A stretch of 64,000 nt of DNA from Serripes groenlandicus (GCA_031761405.1 JASEVX010000005.1:4025391-4089390); one strand, 5' to 3'; shown: positions 21,583-33,319, counted from the first letter of the stretch. Notes: generated by a model from the sequence alone, not told the origin. Program-made: numbers and translations.

Positions 21583-23022
21583 AAACAAGAGGGCCATGAT
21601 GGCCCTGGAATCGCTCACCTAATATTTTTTTTTCACTTTAGCTATATAAGCCCCGCCCCCTGGCAGCCATAGTTTCCGACCAATCAACTTGGATTGAAGG
21701 AATCTGATAGAGGGTCACCCTAGGAACATTTCTACAAAATTATTTGAAAATCGGCTAGACACTTTTGGAGGAGAAGATGTTTTAAGTTTTCATTATAGCC
21801 ATATAAGGCAAAATAGCCCTGCCCACTGGCGGCCATGTTTTTTTACCAATCAACATGGCTTGAAGGAATCTGAAAGTGGGTCATCCAAGGAACATTTCTA
21901 CAAAATTATTTGAAAATCGGTCTGACACTTTCGGAGAAGAAGATTTTTTAAGTTTTCACTATAGCCATATAAGGCAAAATAGCCCCGCCCCCCTGGCGGC
22001 CATGTTTTTCGACCAATCAACATGGCTTGAAGGAATCTGATAGAGGGTCATCCAAGGAACGTTTTTACAAAATTATTTGAAAATCAGCCACACACTTTCG
22101 GAGGAGAAGATGTTTTAAGTTTTCACTTTGGCCATATAAGGCAAAATAGCCCCGCCCCCTGGCGGCCAAGTTTTTCGACCAATCAACATGGCTTGCAGGA
22201 ATCTGATAGAGGGTCACCCAAGGAACATTTCTACAAAATTATTTAAAAATCGGCCCGACACTTATGGAGGAGAAGATTTTTTAAGTGTTCACTATAGCCA
22301 TAAAAGGCAAAATAGCCCCGCCCCCTGGCGGCCATGTTTTTTGACCAATCAACATGGCTTGAAGGAATCTGATAGAGGGTCACCCAAGGAACATTTCTAA
22401 AAAATTATTTGAAAATCGGCCTGACACTTTTGGAGGAGAAGATTTTTTAAGTTTGCACTATAGCCATATAAGGCAAAATAGCCCCGCCCTGGCGGCCATG
22501 TTTTTCGACCAATCAACATGGCTTGAAGGAATCTGATAGAGGGTCACCCAAGGAACATTTCTACAAAATTATTTGAAAATCGGCCTGACACTTTCGGAGG
22601 AGAAGATTTTTTAAGTTTTCACTATAGCCATATAAGGCAAAATAGCCCCGCCCCCCCCTGGCGGCCATGTTTTTCGACCAATCAACATGGCTTGAAGGAA
22701 TCTGATAGAGGGCCATCTAAGGAACATTTCTACAAAATTATTTGAAAATCTGCCAACCAGTTTGGGAGAAGAAGAATTTTGAAGTTTTTTCAGTTTCGTT
22801 GCCATGGAAACCAGAATTTTGCATGGATCCCAAAAATTTGAAGGAATTCTGGTGAGGTCATTGAGAGGATTCTTTCTGTGAAGTTTCATCCAAATTGACC
22901 CACTGGTTACTGAGGAGAAGAAGTTGACGCACGACGCACGACGCACGACGCACGACGCACGACGGACGCCGGACAAAAGGCGATCACAATAACTCACCTT
23001 GAGCAAAGCTCAGGTGAGCTAA
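21583..23022 (+). mobile_element. Tandem-core element, best full-length copy
   Basis: The 5' end 'acaagagggccatgatggcc' contains the short hairpin gggccatgatggccc, followed by gctcacct. Then come about seven core units of ~165 bp (key 'gccatataaggcaaaatagc', e.g. 21964, 22131, 22462, 22627), a distinct last half-unit (from 22740), and a (gacgcac)n microsatellite (22925-22965). The terminal hairpin is 'actcaccttgagcaaagctc...aggtgagctaaaaa'. Core tandem repeats, a microsatellite and a 3' hairpin before CTAA resemble bivalve 'pearl'-type and Helentron-associated elements. That assignment is inference; no Rep/helicase is present. Open frames inside are non-genic. Confidence 0.85.
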
Positions 23023-23039
23023 AAACGGCTTTCTATGCC

Positions 23040-23870
23040 TTAGATAGGGACACTATATTATAAATAGTTTCCCTGCTTAGATAAATAGGTAGCCAGACTT
23101 TTTCGACCCCATGACTTTTCGACCCTCGCTGGGCCACTAAAACGTATTAGTGGCCCAGCAAATAGTAATTATCGATACATTTTGTATAATAATTACGTTC
23201 AAATGTGGTAAATTTGATACAGTGTTTTGAAAATGTAAAATAAAATGATTAATTTACGGGTGTAAATAGTGGTGTTTTAAATACTTAATTAATACATATT
23301 TTCTTATTGATTATTAAATTATTAATGTCTTCAATTGATTTGTTTATTGCAAAATTTGAATAAATACACTTTTTATATTGTACTTGTTACTTGATGAAAA
23401 GATGAAACCATGGACACTATATTACGTACATAATGGCATAGGCCTAATACAGTGTCCCTTGTTCACTCGCCACTGTGTATACGTGATAATTGTATACGTT
23501 GGCAAGCCTCAGAAGAAAGTTCGTAATGCAGAAAGCCGTCAACTAGAACCTGTGAGTAGATAACAAACATTATTATATATATTCATTTGTGGTCCTTTCA
23601 CCAGAGTATAAGAGTATATGTGATAATTTCATGCGTGGACGCGCTCCAGAATACATTTTCCTCATACAGAAAGCCATCAACTAGAACCTGTGTATGCTAT
23701 ATATCTATTCAACTGAAGAATAGTGTGCTGGGTTTAACATTGACTGCAAAGCAGGTTCTTATACCTTATATAAATGACTTTTTTTTTAAACTGATATAAA
23801 TCACTCTCGATGCTTCATGGATACTCTTTTTACGTCGATTGTGAAACAAGTTTTTTACAACTTATATATA
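23040..23870. other. No gene recognised; small hairpin
   Basis: Contains a 13-bp-arm hairpin at 23128-23159 (gctgggccactaa, loop aacgta). 'cagaaagc.gtcaactagaacctgtg' occurs twice (23529 and 23667). Short open frames show no domain. Confidence 0.45.
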
Positions 23871-23873
23871 TGA

Positions 23874-24127
23874 GCCGCTCCACGAGAAAACCAACATTGT
23901 GGGCTCTGCGTAAAGCATCGACCCGGATCAGACTAAGCATGCCACATAGGCTAACCCTGACAGACACTTTCGTCTCCTGTGGATTTTCTGTTTCAGGAAT
24001 CATAACTCTATACCTCTATCCCCCTGAGACGAAATGTGTCGGCCCGGATTATCCTGCGCGGACTGCGCAGGCTGATCTGGGTCGATACATTACGCAGGGT
24101 CCATAATGTTGGTTTTCTCGCTGAACT
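23874..24127. mobile_element. Foldback MITE with ~50-bp inverted ends
   Basis: The left arm 'gagaaaaccaacattgtggg...gcgtaaag.atcgacccggatcag' has its diverged reverse complement at the right (gatctgggtcgatacattacgc...atgttggttttctc). The centre has paired 'cctgcgcggactgcgcagg'. A very common architecture of short bivalve repeats. Non-coding. Confidence 0.75.
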
Positions 24128-24735
24128 GCACATATTCATTATGTTCGATGTTTTTAAATAAGTCAAATGTCCACCCATCGTGTTTTCATGATGAGTGAAA
24201 TCGAGATTTCCTTTGATTGAAAACACAACAAGTGTTCATTATGAACCCGAGGAGATTTAGGGGAGCATATACTTCAGGTCCGGTGACTGTGTTGTTTGAG
24301 CGGTTGTTGACCGTACGGAAGTCCGTCGTCCTGTTTAAGAATGCGAGATGCACTGTTTGAGATTTTTCTATAATCTGAAGATTTTACAGATCGCAAGTGC
24401 GACATCACTGTACGCTTGTACAACTCACAATTACGACCACATATGTATGTATAATACGCAATTATTTCCACAGCGCATGCTTATACACTACGTAGTTCAA
24501 ACCTGGTTGCTCGTATGTTTACTACGCAATCAGGAGCACATTGTATGCTTGAACAATTCGCTATAACGACAACCTTTTACAATACGCAATTTAGAACACA
24601 ATATACGCTTGAACAAAACGCAATTACGACAACACTTCACGCTTGTAAAATACGCAATTAACCCCACATTGTATGCTTGTACAATATGCAATTACAAGCA
24701 CATTGTATGCTTGAACATTTTGCTATAACGACAAA
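24128..24735. other. No gene; loose 'tacgcaatta' repeats
   Basis: From about 24430 the phrase (a)tacgcaatta with 'cttgaacaa' or 'cttgtacaa' recurs every 40-50 bases, giving a degenerate short-period repeat up to 24735. Nothing else recognised. Confidence 0.45.
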
Positions 24736-24737
24736 AC

Positions 24738-24842
24738 TGTATCTCGCATCCGATGCAGGCGCTCTACCACTACACCACTGAAATATTACAACTGGTATCT
24801 CGCATCCAATGAAGGCGCTCTACCACTACACCACTGAGATGG
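24738..24842 (-). repeat. Two tandem tRNA 5'-half-like units
   Basis: On the minus strand 'cagtggtgtagtggtagagc' followed by gcctgcat occurs twice (24780-24742 and 24836-24797). It resembles the acceptor/D-arm half of a tRNA with an A-box, but no T-arm/B-box follows, so it is not a tRNA gene. Likely SINE-head debris. Confidence 0.55.
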
Positions 24843-24867
24843 TACAACTGGTATCTCGCATCCAATT

Positions 24868-24945
24868 ACAAATAAATCCGCGCATCTTTTTTTCATGGTT
24901 GCCAAAACATCAAACTGGAAAAAAAAGTGCGCGGATTTATTTGTA
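24868..24945. repeat. Imperfect inverted repeat, ~26-bp arms
   Basis: 'aaataaatccgcgcatcttt' and 'aaaaagtgcgcggatttatt' face each other across a ~23-base spacer; just downstream is the palindromic 'ctctatagaatcctatata'. It precedes a 3' end of a tandem-core element (25088-25165). Confidence 0.7.
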
Positions 24946-25544
24946 AAATTTCGCATCTTTTTTCGAAAAATTCTGCTGGATTCTCTATAGAATCCTATAT
25001 AAACAGCCTTTAAAAAAACCGCACTTTTTTTTGCCCACGATAAGAGGCCGTCCACAGAAAAACACGCTGGCCCCAACAGGACACCGTAGTTAACAGACAC
25101 CGACGACGACGACGACAAACGCCGGACGGTGAGTGATCACAAAAACTCACCTTGCACTTCGTGCTTAGTTAATTGATGGTTAATGGATAGTAAGATGTGT
25201 GAAAAACTTCCCAATGAGGGAAGATTCTGCTCTATTTTTAGACTCGTGGTTTGTTTATAGATGTACTTAAAAATATTTTGTCTGTTATCTGGCAATCTAG
25301 GATATATGTCTCCAATGCCTTAAAAGGGGAAGTCTAGGGTGCTTTAGTTGGGAAAAGAATGTCATGTATTGACATTTGCATACCAGACCCCTGTATGACC
25401 CAACATGTATTGTTCCCTGGCAATAAGTTATTATTTAGTCGAAGGCGCGTCTTACACTTATCAACCATTTGGTTGGTTGCATAACAGTGTGGCGGTCTCG
25501 AAATGAGTCCATGCTGTGGGATAGACTGCTGTTGTTGTTGTTCG

Positions 25545-25891
25545 GCAAGCCTTTTTTGTAATTTTCAGCTTGTTACGGCTTCTAATGACAAAATATATTT
25601 CGGTTATTGCCAGGGGAATGCTTTCACCCACAGAGCCCTTCAGTCCGTGCTTTGCAGCCCTATCTGCTAACTCATTGCCTGATAAATCGACATGAACTGG
25701 ACAAATTTAACCTTTATATTATTTAAATGGCACTGATCAATAAGGAAGATTATGTTTTCTATAACATCAGGCCTAGAATTGCTATTCCTTAGGTTGATTG
25801 ACTGTAAGGAAGAGAGAGGATGGGGTATAGGAACATACCACTTATAAAGCGACGTTTGTAGATTGGTTGGCTTTTTCACAGAGTAAAGCAA
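25545..25891 (-). pseudogene. LINE RNase H-domain fragment (copy 1)
   Basis: The minus-strand translation gives LSSLQSINLRNSNSRPDVI and then, after a frame change near 25690, the RNase H hallmark GNELADRAAKHGLKG, as in the RNase H domain of I/Jockey-type non-LTR elements. Only this domain is seen; endonuclease and RT are absent. The expected SDS motif reads HPLSS, so an active-site Asp is lost. An almost identical fragment lies at 31024-31370. Confidence 0.65.
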
Positions 25892-26263
25892 CGTACATCG
25901 CGGTTAGTGCCTGGATGGATGACCCGCGATGGCTTAACTCCGTGAAGGACCCAGTACACGTTACACATTCAAAGTTAGGCCTATGTCTAATTGAATTATG
26001 TTACGTCGCGTTTCTATCGTCAAATGCTTTCAAGATCAAACAGAAGACTCTTAAAACAGCAAATCAGGAAAATGGTTAATTTACTGTTTGAAAAATAGAT
26101 TATATCCAACAGTCCAATGGTATTTTACCTGGGTTTAAAGATCCCGGAAGAAGATTGCTCTCGGACAGTGAAAGCTGTCTATCTGATGTTGGGAAGGTTA
26201 TTTTTGATGAATGTCGCCCTTGTAGGCATATGCACGAGGAACATGAGCTGTACTATATATACT

Positions 26264-26690
26264 ACAAACATTTATGACGATACCGAGTTTACTTGTTTTC
26301 TCGTTGGATTATAAAGAGAGATTTGAAAATACAAACATTCATGACGATACCGAGTTTACTTGTTTTCTCGTTGGATTATAATGAGAGATTGGAAAATACA
26401 AACATTCATGACGATACCGAGTTTACTTGTTTTCTCGTTGGATTATAATGAGAGATTGGAAAATACAAACATTCATGACGATACCGAGTTTACTTGTTTT
26501 CTCGTTGGATTATAATGAGAGATTGGAAAATACAAACATTCATGACGATACCAAGTTTACTTGTTTTCTCGTTGGATTATAAAGAGAGATTTGAAAATAC
26601 AAACATTCATGACGATACCAAGTTTACTTGTTTTCTCGTTGGATTATAAAGAGAGACTGGAAAATACAAACATTCACGTGAATACGAGTT
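26264..26690 (+). repeat. 67-bp minisatellite, ~6.5 copies
   Basis: The unit begins acaaacattcatgacgatac; starts at 26331, 26398, 26465, 26532, 26599 and 26666, preceded by one variant unit. It is present only in copy 1 of the duplication; copy 2 has a single unit start (31744) and then the right flank. Confidence 0.95.
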
Positions 26691-27174
26691 TTCGAGTCCA
26701 GTGGACTGAATGATGTATTCCCAAGTATGCGGTCAATTAATTTTTACCACAATTATCCCCAATATCGACCCGATCCATGTTTGTTTGTTTTGTGTTTTGC
26801 ATCGCTTTCTATATTCCAGCCATGCTTGTTGTTTTACGGCGTTTCCGGGATACATTTTCGATACAGTTAAAATAACTTCACCTGACCTACCTATGCATAT
26901 TCCGTCAATTCAAGATGTTTTGTTTTATTCTCTCCTGACCCAGCACCACGGTCTTAATGATATCCCTGCAATCCTGAAAGCAATCCTGAGTGACAAGGAG
27001 GGAAGCCACTAGATTGTCTATCATTTCAACGTCTTTGGTTTGAATCCCGGGTCTCGGGTTATATACAAAGACTTTGAAATGTTAGACAATCTAGTGGCTT
27101 CCCTCCTTGTGCTGTGGTTAAAGCCTCGTATGCAGGTAGACCAGGGTTGAATCCCGAGTATCGGGTTATATACA

Positions 27175-27567
27175 AAGACTATTGTTATATAGCTGACCAT
27201 TTAAGTGATTTTGAGTCATTTGCTTTGAATGTTAAACATGTTATATCATATAGCAAACCATTCAGGTGATATAAGTATATGTTTTGAGGCATTTGCTATG
27301 AATTTAAACATGTTATATCATATAGCAAACCATTTAGGTGATATAAGTATATGTTTTGAAATATTTGCTATGAATGTTAAACATGTAATGGTATATAGCT
27401 GACCATTTAAGTGATATATGTATATTTTGAGTCATTTGCTTGGAATGTTAAACATGAAATATCATATAGCAAACCATTTAGATTATACATGTATATGTTT
27501 TGAAATGTTTTCAATGAATGTTAATCATGTAATGGCATATAGTAGACCATTTAGGTGATATATGTTT
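27175..27567 (+). repeat. ~75-bp satellite block
   Basis: Units keyed by 'catatagcaaaccatttagg' and 'tgttaaacatgt.at'. Same family and nearly same sequence as 33320-33713. Confidence 0.9.
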
Positions 27568-27569
27568 TG

Positions 27570-28450
27570 AGAAAACAAATTTGTTGATTGGATATATTAA
27601 TAATAATGGCACAGTTTGGATAAAAGAGTAAATGTAAGATTATTTACAGCCCAAGTAATAGCTTCCGGTCAACAACAACGGTCCCAATCAGGTACCTATA
27701 AAAATATAATATACAAACATCCACACTGTGCTATTTGATCATAGTTGTCTATTGGGCTATTTCGGTTATTTTGTTGTATTTTGTGTTTGAGTGTTTGTAG
27801 CAATACCGATATGATTTGTGGGCATCCACAGTAAATAATATAGAGTATGTACAAAAATAAGAAGTGTAATGTCTGCGTTAAGCTAATGGGTTCTTCCCAT
27901 ATGGTGTTTTATATACATTTAACATATACGCTTCCCCCACTTACCAGTACGGTATATATAAACTGCTATAAAAAGGGAGTTTAAACACTGAATTTGTAAG
28001 AGAACACAAAAGTGCGACAGGATAAATCATGGTGTAAAAAATCTATAATGAAACAAATCAGATTTGAATCATTTGACTTAACACAGATATTATGCGTAAG
28101 TAGAGAGAGGGGTACGATAGGACACTGTGTTTGTGCCCCGCGAACCCGTCTTTATGAAAATGGAGTTTTATGGATGTGGATAATGACGTCCCTATCATTA
28201 AAGTTACAAAGTTTATAAGCATATGAGGGGGTAAAAGTGGGGAAAGACGAGTTGTCTCTCTTCCTAATGTATATAATTTATATCTGTTGATATACAATTG
28301 GCGTTGGAGCAGACGACAGAAGTGTGTGACGTCATTTACACGATAGGGGTAATAGAAAAAGGCATACAAATATGGGTAGGAGGCCCATTTCTTGTGAATT
28401 ATCTACTTCAGTACTGAGCCAGCGTTACCAAAAAGTGTAAGTTGAAAAAT
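27570..28450. other. Spacer with a possible TATA promoter; no gene recognised
   Basis: 'ggtatatataaactgctata' (27951-27970) is TATA-like. Candidate donors follow (ttt|gtaaga near 27997 and gc|gtaagt near 28096), but no convincing coding exon. Weak evidence. Confidence 0.25.
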
Positions 28451-28451
28451 A

Positions 28452-28495
28452 AAACAAGAGGGCCATGATGGCCCTGGATCGCTCACCTGATTTAT
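28452..28495 (+). repeat. Isolated 5' end of a tandem-core element
   Basis: 'acaagagggccatgatggcc' plus 'gatcgctcacctgattta', with no core unit following. Confidence 0.8.
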
Positions 28496-28499
28496 TAGT

Positions 28500-30035
28500 C
28501 GCCGGGCAGAAGCACGCGACTTCTATTTTTAATAGGTTTTCTGAAATCACATGGGAGGGGGGATTATTATTAGAAAGAAACACATTTAGATGTCTCGAAC
28601 ATATTACAATTGTGTTTGTTTAAAAACACTAAGTAATGACACATCTAAAATGAAATAAATATTCCGATGTTTTAGGTATTTTCAGTTTCTTTATTTTGAC
28701 TCGCATTTATGTTTTTCTGTTTTATTTACGAAGATAAAACAGTCCCTATTAGCTAGACTGGTATACTTTATTTTACACTATATACTACGTGTAACTACAA
28801 ACCTTTACGTCGCAGTCTAATTTGTTTACTTACGCGCACCTGCGTGACTCGCGAATACAAACTGCGTAGATCAATCTCCTTTGCAGAGAGCCACTCTTTA
28901 CAATCACTTACAACTAGTAAATTATAAGTGATTTAAAATGTTTATTTGGTTCGAAACAAATGAAGAAAAGAACAAACCGAGATAAAACTGGTTTTAATGG
29001 AAAAATGACTATAAAGAGAGCGAATAAGAAAGAATCCGGTCTTTCGTACAAAATGATTTCGTCCTTGACAATTTTAAATGTGTCATTTAATTCCCTAAAG
29101 GCATATTGCTTTCGATCTGCAAATTGTTAATCATCATTGACACAAGGGCGCTCATCATAATATAATTTTAAAACATGAGTAGTTTGTTATTTTCATTATA
29201 AAAAAGGAAGGAAAGAATTAAAATAAATTAACATGTTGTAGGGCTAAGTTTATGTTCGAAATTAAGTTTAAATTATACAACAATTTCAATGAGATTTAAC
29301 TGTTTAGTTAATATTATATTTCGAAGGTGGTCTAATTTATAAATATTGGACTACATTTGTTAAAGTATGATATAATTAGGATGCCAAGCTAATATCATTT
29401 TGAGAAAAAGAGAAAACTCATGTCTTCAGCGATTTAACCCTTATCTCATTGTTTTAAAAGTAGATTGATGCAAAGGTGTCCACTGTTGACTTTAAAAGAG
29501 GAAAGGTAAAATGACGTGCTATTGCATGCAAATCCTAAATTGTCTGTTTTTTGGTTTTATTGAAAAATAATAAAATTCAAATATTCTGACAAACATCTTG
29601 AAAAGTGTATGTGGAATTCACAAATCTTATAATTATTCCTTAATGAAAGCACTGTATACATACTAAGACTAATGATTGGCAAGATTACTCATTTCCATTA
29701 CTGTTTATGATCAATAATTAGTTGGTTGTGTGTATGGTCAACCTACTTTGGAATGGAGATTGATCATAAACAATGAAATGCTTCAATTATCATTCACTTC
29801 GTTGACAAAACAATGCAAGTTATGATACATTTTCACTTGACCCCACCCCTGATGTTCCAATATGCCCCTCAGTTGATAACTGTTAATTCAACTACTATAA
29901 TGTTAGTGTTATGCATAACTGCACTATGGATATCCGGCGACATTGATGCATTGCATCAACTTTCTCTTGTTATTGCACAGTAAAGAGTTTTCAATATTCG
30001 AACTCTATGCATACAAGGAAAACTAGCAACGACCC
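28500..30035. other. No gene recognised
   Basis: 1.5 kb of AT-rich, apparently unique sequence. One interrupted inverted repeat around 29696-29784 (tgtttatgatcaat / attgatcataaaca). No coding exon that I can support. Confidence 0.5.
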
Positions 30036-30645
30036 CTGGTGACCATGCTATTCAACACATCTGAATGATTTCAACAGTCTTGGTAAAGGGCCACCAAAGC
30101 AAACACTTGTAGCAGGTTATTTCAAAATCAGGCCTATACTTTTAACAATAAGTTTTTGGTAGAGGAACATTTGTGCAAAATAATTTTCAAATCGGGCTAA
30201 TACTTTTGGACAAGAAGATTTTTAAAGTTTTAACAATGCACATGTTAAGAAAACAAGCTCCGCCCCCTAGCGGCCATGTTTTTCAACGAATCAGAAATAT
30301 TTGAACAATATTGGTAGAGGGTACCTCAAGGATTATTTGTGCAAAATAATTTGTAAATCGGGCCAGTAGTTTTGGACAAGAAGATTTTTTAAGATTTGGC
30401 AATTTTCCCTTATCTGATGCCGAAGCAACCAAAGTTCTACTTGGAATTAAATTCTTTGAACAACTTTGAAAGAGGACCACCTAAAGACCATTCCTGTGAA
30501 GTTATTTTGAAATATGTCCATTGGTTTAGTAGGAGAAGTCATTTGTAGGAAATTGTTAACAGACACCGACGACGATGACGACGACGACAAACGCCGGACG
30601 GTGAGTGATCACAAAAACTCACCTTGCACTTCGTGCTTAGTTAAG
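30036..30645 (+). mobile_element. Tandem-core element, 3' part
   Basis: Diverged core units ('gctccgccccctagcggcc' at ~30249, 'tttttcaac.aatcag') and a (gacgac)n stretch near 30568. The 3' end is 'actcaccttgcacttcgtgc' without the final gctaaaa. The 3' end is inside the segmental duplication and matches 25088-25165. Confidence 0.7.
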
Positions 30646-31023
30646 TGATGGTTAATGGATAGTAAGATGTGTGAAAAACTTCCCAATGAGGGAAGATTCT
30701 GCTCTATTTTTAGACTCGTGGTCTATTTATAGATGTACTTAAAAATATTTTGTCTGTCATCTGGCAATCTAGGATATATGTCTCCAATGCCTTAAAAAGG
30801 GAAGTCTAGGGTGCTTTGGATGGGAAAAGAATGTCATGTATTGACATTTGCATACCAGACCCCTGTATGACCCAACATGTATTGACCAATGTTCCCTGGC
30901 AATAAGTTATTATTCAGTCGAAGGCGCGTCTTACACTTATCAACCATTTGGTTGGTTGCATAACAGTGTGGCGGTCTCGAAATGATTCCATGCTGCGGGA
31001 TAGACTGCTGTTGTTGTTGTTCG

Positions 31024-31370
31024 GCAAGCCTCTTTTGTAATTTTCAGCTTGTTACGGCTTCTAATGACAAAATATATTTCGGTTATTGCCAGGGGAATGC
31101 TTTCACCCACAGAGCCCTTCAGTCCGTGCTTTGCAGCCCTATCTGCTAACTCATTTCCTGATAAATCGACATGAACTGGACAAATTTAACCTTTATATTA
31201 TTTAAATGGCACTGATCAATAAGGAAGATTATGTTTTCTATAACATCAGGCCTAGAATTGCTATTCCTTAGGTTGATTGACTGTAAGGAAGAGAGAGGAT
31301 GGGGTATAGGAACATACCACTTATAAAGCGACGTTTGTAGATTGGTTGGCTTTTTCACAGAGTAAAGCAA
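31024..31370 (-). pseudogene. LINE RNase H-domain fragment (copy 2)
   Basis: Same content as 25545-25891, including the frame break and GNELADRAAKHGLKG with one substitution (codon for E/A region: 'catttcctg' in place of 'cattgcctg'). Not functional. Confidence 0.65.
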
Positions 31371-32090
31371 CGTACATCGCGGTTAGTGCATGGATGGATG
31401 ACCCGCGATGGCTTAACTCCGTGAAGGACCCAGTGCACGTTACACATTCAAAGTTAGGCCTATGTCTAATTGAATTTTGTTACGTCGCGTTTCTATCGTC
31501 AAATGCTTTCAAGATCAAACAGAAGACTCTTAAAACAGCAAATCAGGAAAATGGTTAATTTACTGTTTGAAAAATAGATTATATCCAACAGTCCAATGGT
31601 ATTTTACCTGGGTTTAAAGATCCCGGAAGAAGATTGCTCTCGGACAGTGAAAGCTGTCTATCTGATGTTGGGAAGGTTATTTTTGATGAATGTCGCCCTT
31701 GTAGGCATATGCACGAGGAACATGAGCTGTACTATATATACTACAAACATTTATGAGGTCAATTAATTTTTACCACAATTATCCCCAATATCGACCCGAT
31801 CCATGTTTGTTTGTTTTGTGTTTTGCATCGCTTTCTATATTCCAGCCATGCTTGTTGTTTTACGGCGTTTCCGGGATACATTTTCGATACAGTTAAAATA
31901 ACTTCACCTGACCTACTAGTCCTATGCATATTCCGTCACTTCAAGATGTTTTGTTTTATTCTCTCTAAAAAATCGCTTTAATGCCAAATCAGAAACAAAA
32001 TATATCAAAGTGAAGGACCGTTCATAGGACAAATCCTGACCCAGCACCACGGTCTTAATGATATCCCTGCAATCCTGAGTGACACGGAGG

Positions 32091-32690
32091 GAAGCCACTA
32101 GATTGTCTACCATTTCAACGTCTTTGTATATAACCCGAGACCCGGGATTCAACCCTGGTCTACCTGTACGCGAGGCTTTAACCACAGCACAAGGAGGGAA
32201 GCCACTAGATTGTCTACCATTTCAACGTCTTTGTATATAACCCGAGACCCGGGATTCAACCCTGGTCTACCTGCACACGAGGCTTTAACCACAGCACAAA
32301 AAGGAAAGCCACTAGATTGTCTATCATTTCAACGTCTTTGTATATAACCCGAGACCCGGGATTCAACCCTGGTCTACCTGTACGCGAGGCTTTAACCACA
32401 GCACAAGGAGGGAAGCCACTAGATTGTCTACCATTTCAACGTCTTTGTATATAACCCGAGACCCGGGATTCAACCCTGGTCTACCTGCACACGAGGCTTT
32501 AACCACAGCACAAAAAGGAAAGCCACTATATTGTCTATCATTTCAACGTCTTTGTATATAACCCGAGACCCGGGATTCAACCCTGGTCTACCTGCACACG
32601 AGGCTTTAACCACAGCACAAAAAGGAAAGCCACTAGATTGTCTATCATTTTAAAGTCTGTGTATATAACCCGAGACCCGCCTCTATATCT
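32091..32690 (-). repeat. 107-bp tandem array of tRNA-like SINE heads, ~6 copies
   Basis: Units start near 32091, 32198, 32306, 32413, 32521 and 32629. On the minus strand each contains 'ctgtggttaaagcctcg' (A-box-like) and 'agggttgaatcccgggtctc' (B-box-like), so the unit is a tRNA-derived head plus short spacer. Plus-oriented single copies are at 27110-27165 and 33160-33310. Copies alternate between two types (tacgcgagg/cacacgagg). Confidence 0.85.
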
Positions 32691-32920
32691 GCACAGTCTT
32701 ATCAGAACAAACACAAGTTGACTTGCTTCTAACATGTAAAATGTAATACTTGAATAGTGTAAATCTGGATCTACACTGTTCACAAAAGCCAAATTGTACT
32801 TCTGACCATGGACGGGCTTAAATAGTATTGTGACATATAGATCAAAATTTTAACATGCTTATATATGTATCAAATCTGAGATCAACATATCTAGCTACAT
32901 GTTTATTTATTTACGTGAAT

Positions 32921-33208
32921 ATGAAGATATATGGTGGTATGATATTAATAAGCTGTACAGTTATCTACCCCTTTGCGCTTTCCACATACAACAGATCAGC
33001 AGCAGACAACTTTGAAAACTTCTATGCAAAAATAATGAAAATCTCAGTAAATGAAAGCATATTTATTGAAAACAGTAGTCCGCTGCAGATGTGTCAAAAC
33101 GTGTCTGTAAATGGGGAAAGTGTTACATTTGATCCAATGCCAGGATCTAGTCAGACCGCCTCGGTGGTGCTGTGGTTAAAGCCTCGAGCGCAGGTAGACC
33201 AGGGTTGA
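32921..33208 (+). CDS. Candidate secreted/membrane-protein N-terminal exon
   Basis: ATG at 32921 (A at -3) opens 95 codons. MKIYGGMILISCTVIYPFALS looks like a signal peptide (basic residue, hydrophobic core, small residues). The following ~60 residues carry four N-glycosylation sequons (NRS, NES, NSS, NVS) and one Cys, as expected for an extracellular segment. From about 33155 the frame enters a repeated tRNA-like SINE head, so the last ~17 residues are not native; a donor or frame end may be lost there. The segment is unique to copy 2 of the duplication. No family is recognised. Chance or remnant is possible. Confidence 0.3.
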   Translation: MKIYGGMILISCTVIYPFALSTYNRSAADNFENFYAKIMKISVNESIFIENSSPLQMCQNVSVNGESVTFDPMPGSSQTASVVLWLKPRAQVDQG

Positions 33209-33315
33209 ATCCCGGGACTCGGGTTATATACAAAGACTAGTGGCTTTTCTCCTTGTGCTGTGGTTAAAGCCTCGTATGCAGGTAGACCAGGGTTGAATCC
33301 CGGGTCTCGGGTTAT
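33155..33315 (+). repeat. tRNA-like SINE-head copies, plus orientation
   Basis: Two adjacent copies of 'gctgtggttaaagcctcg...ccagggttgaatcccggg', the same unit as 32091-32690 but inverted. Confidence 0.85.
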
Positions 33316-33319
33316 ATAC

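Larger units (their letters stand above)
25088..27568 (+). repeat. Segmental duplication, copy 1
   Basis: From 'gttaacagacaccgacgacg' onwards the sequence matches 30553-33713 almost base for base in the same orientation. It carries a tandem-core 3' end, a LINE RNase H fragment and SINE-head/satellite sequence. Copy-1-specific: the 67-bp minisatellite (26264-26730). Missing relative to copy 2: a ~70-bp segment near 26940, most of the 107-bp array, and the unique segment 32700-33150. Confidence 0.9.

Noticed and set aside
22188..23006. Open frames across the tandem-core element
   Set aside because: Peptides such as MACRNLIEGHP recur in every element copy following the DNA repeat; non-coding.
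24786..25118. 110-codon minus-strand frame
   Set aside because: It covers the tRNA-like halves, an inverted repeat and the (gac)n stretch; composition follows repeats, no domain.
25867..26079. 70-codon frame conserved in both duplication copies (also 31346-31558)
   Set aside because: Conservation is explained by the recent duplication; synonymous and non-synonymous changes are too few to judge and no domain is visible.
26264..26690. CRISPR-like array
   Set aside because: 67-bp units are contiguous without spacers; it is a minisatellite.
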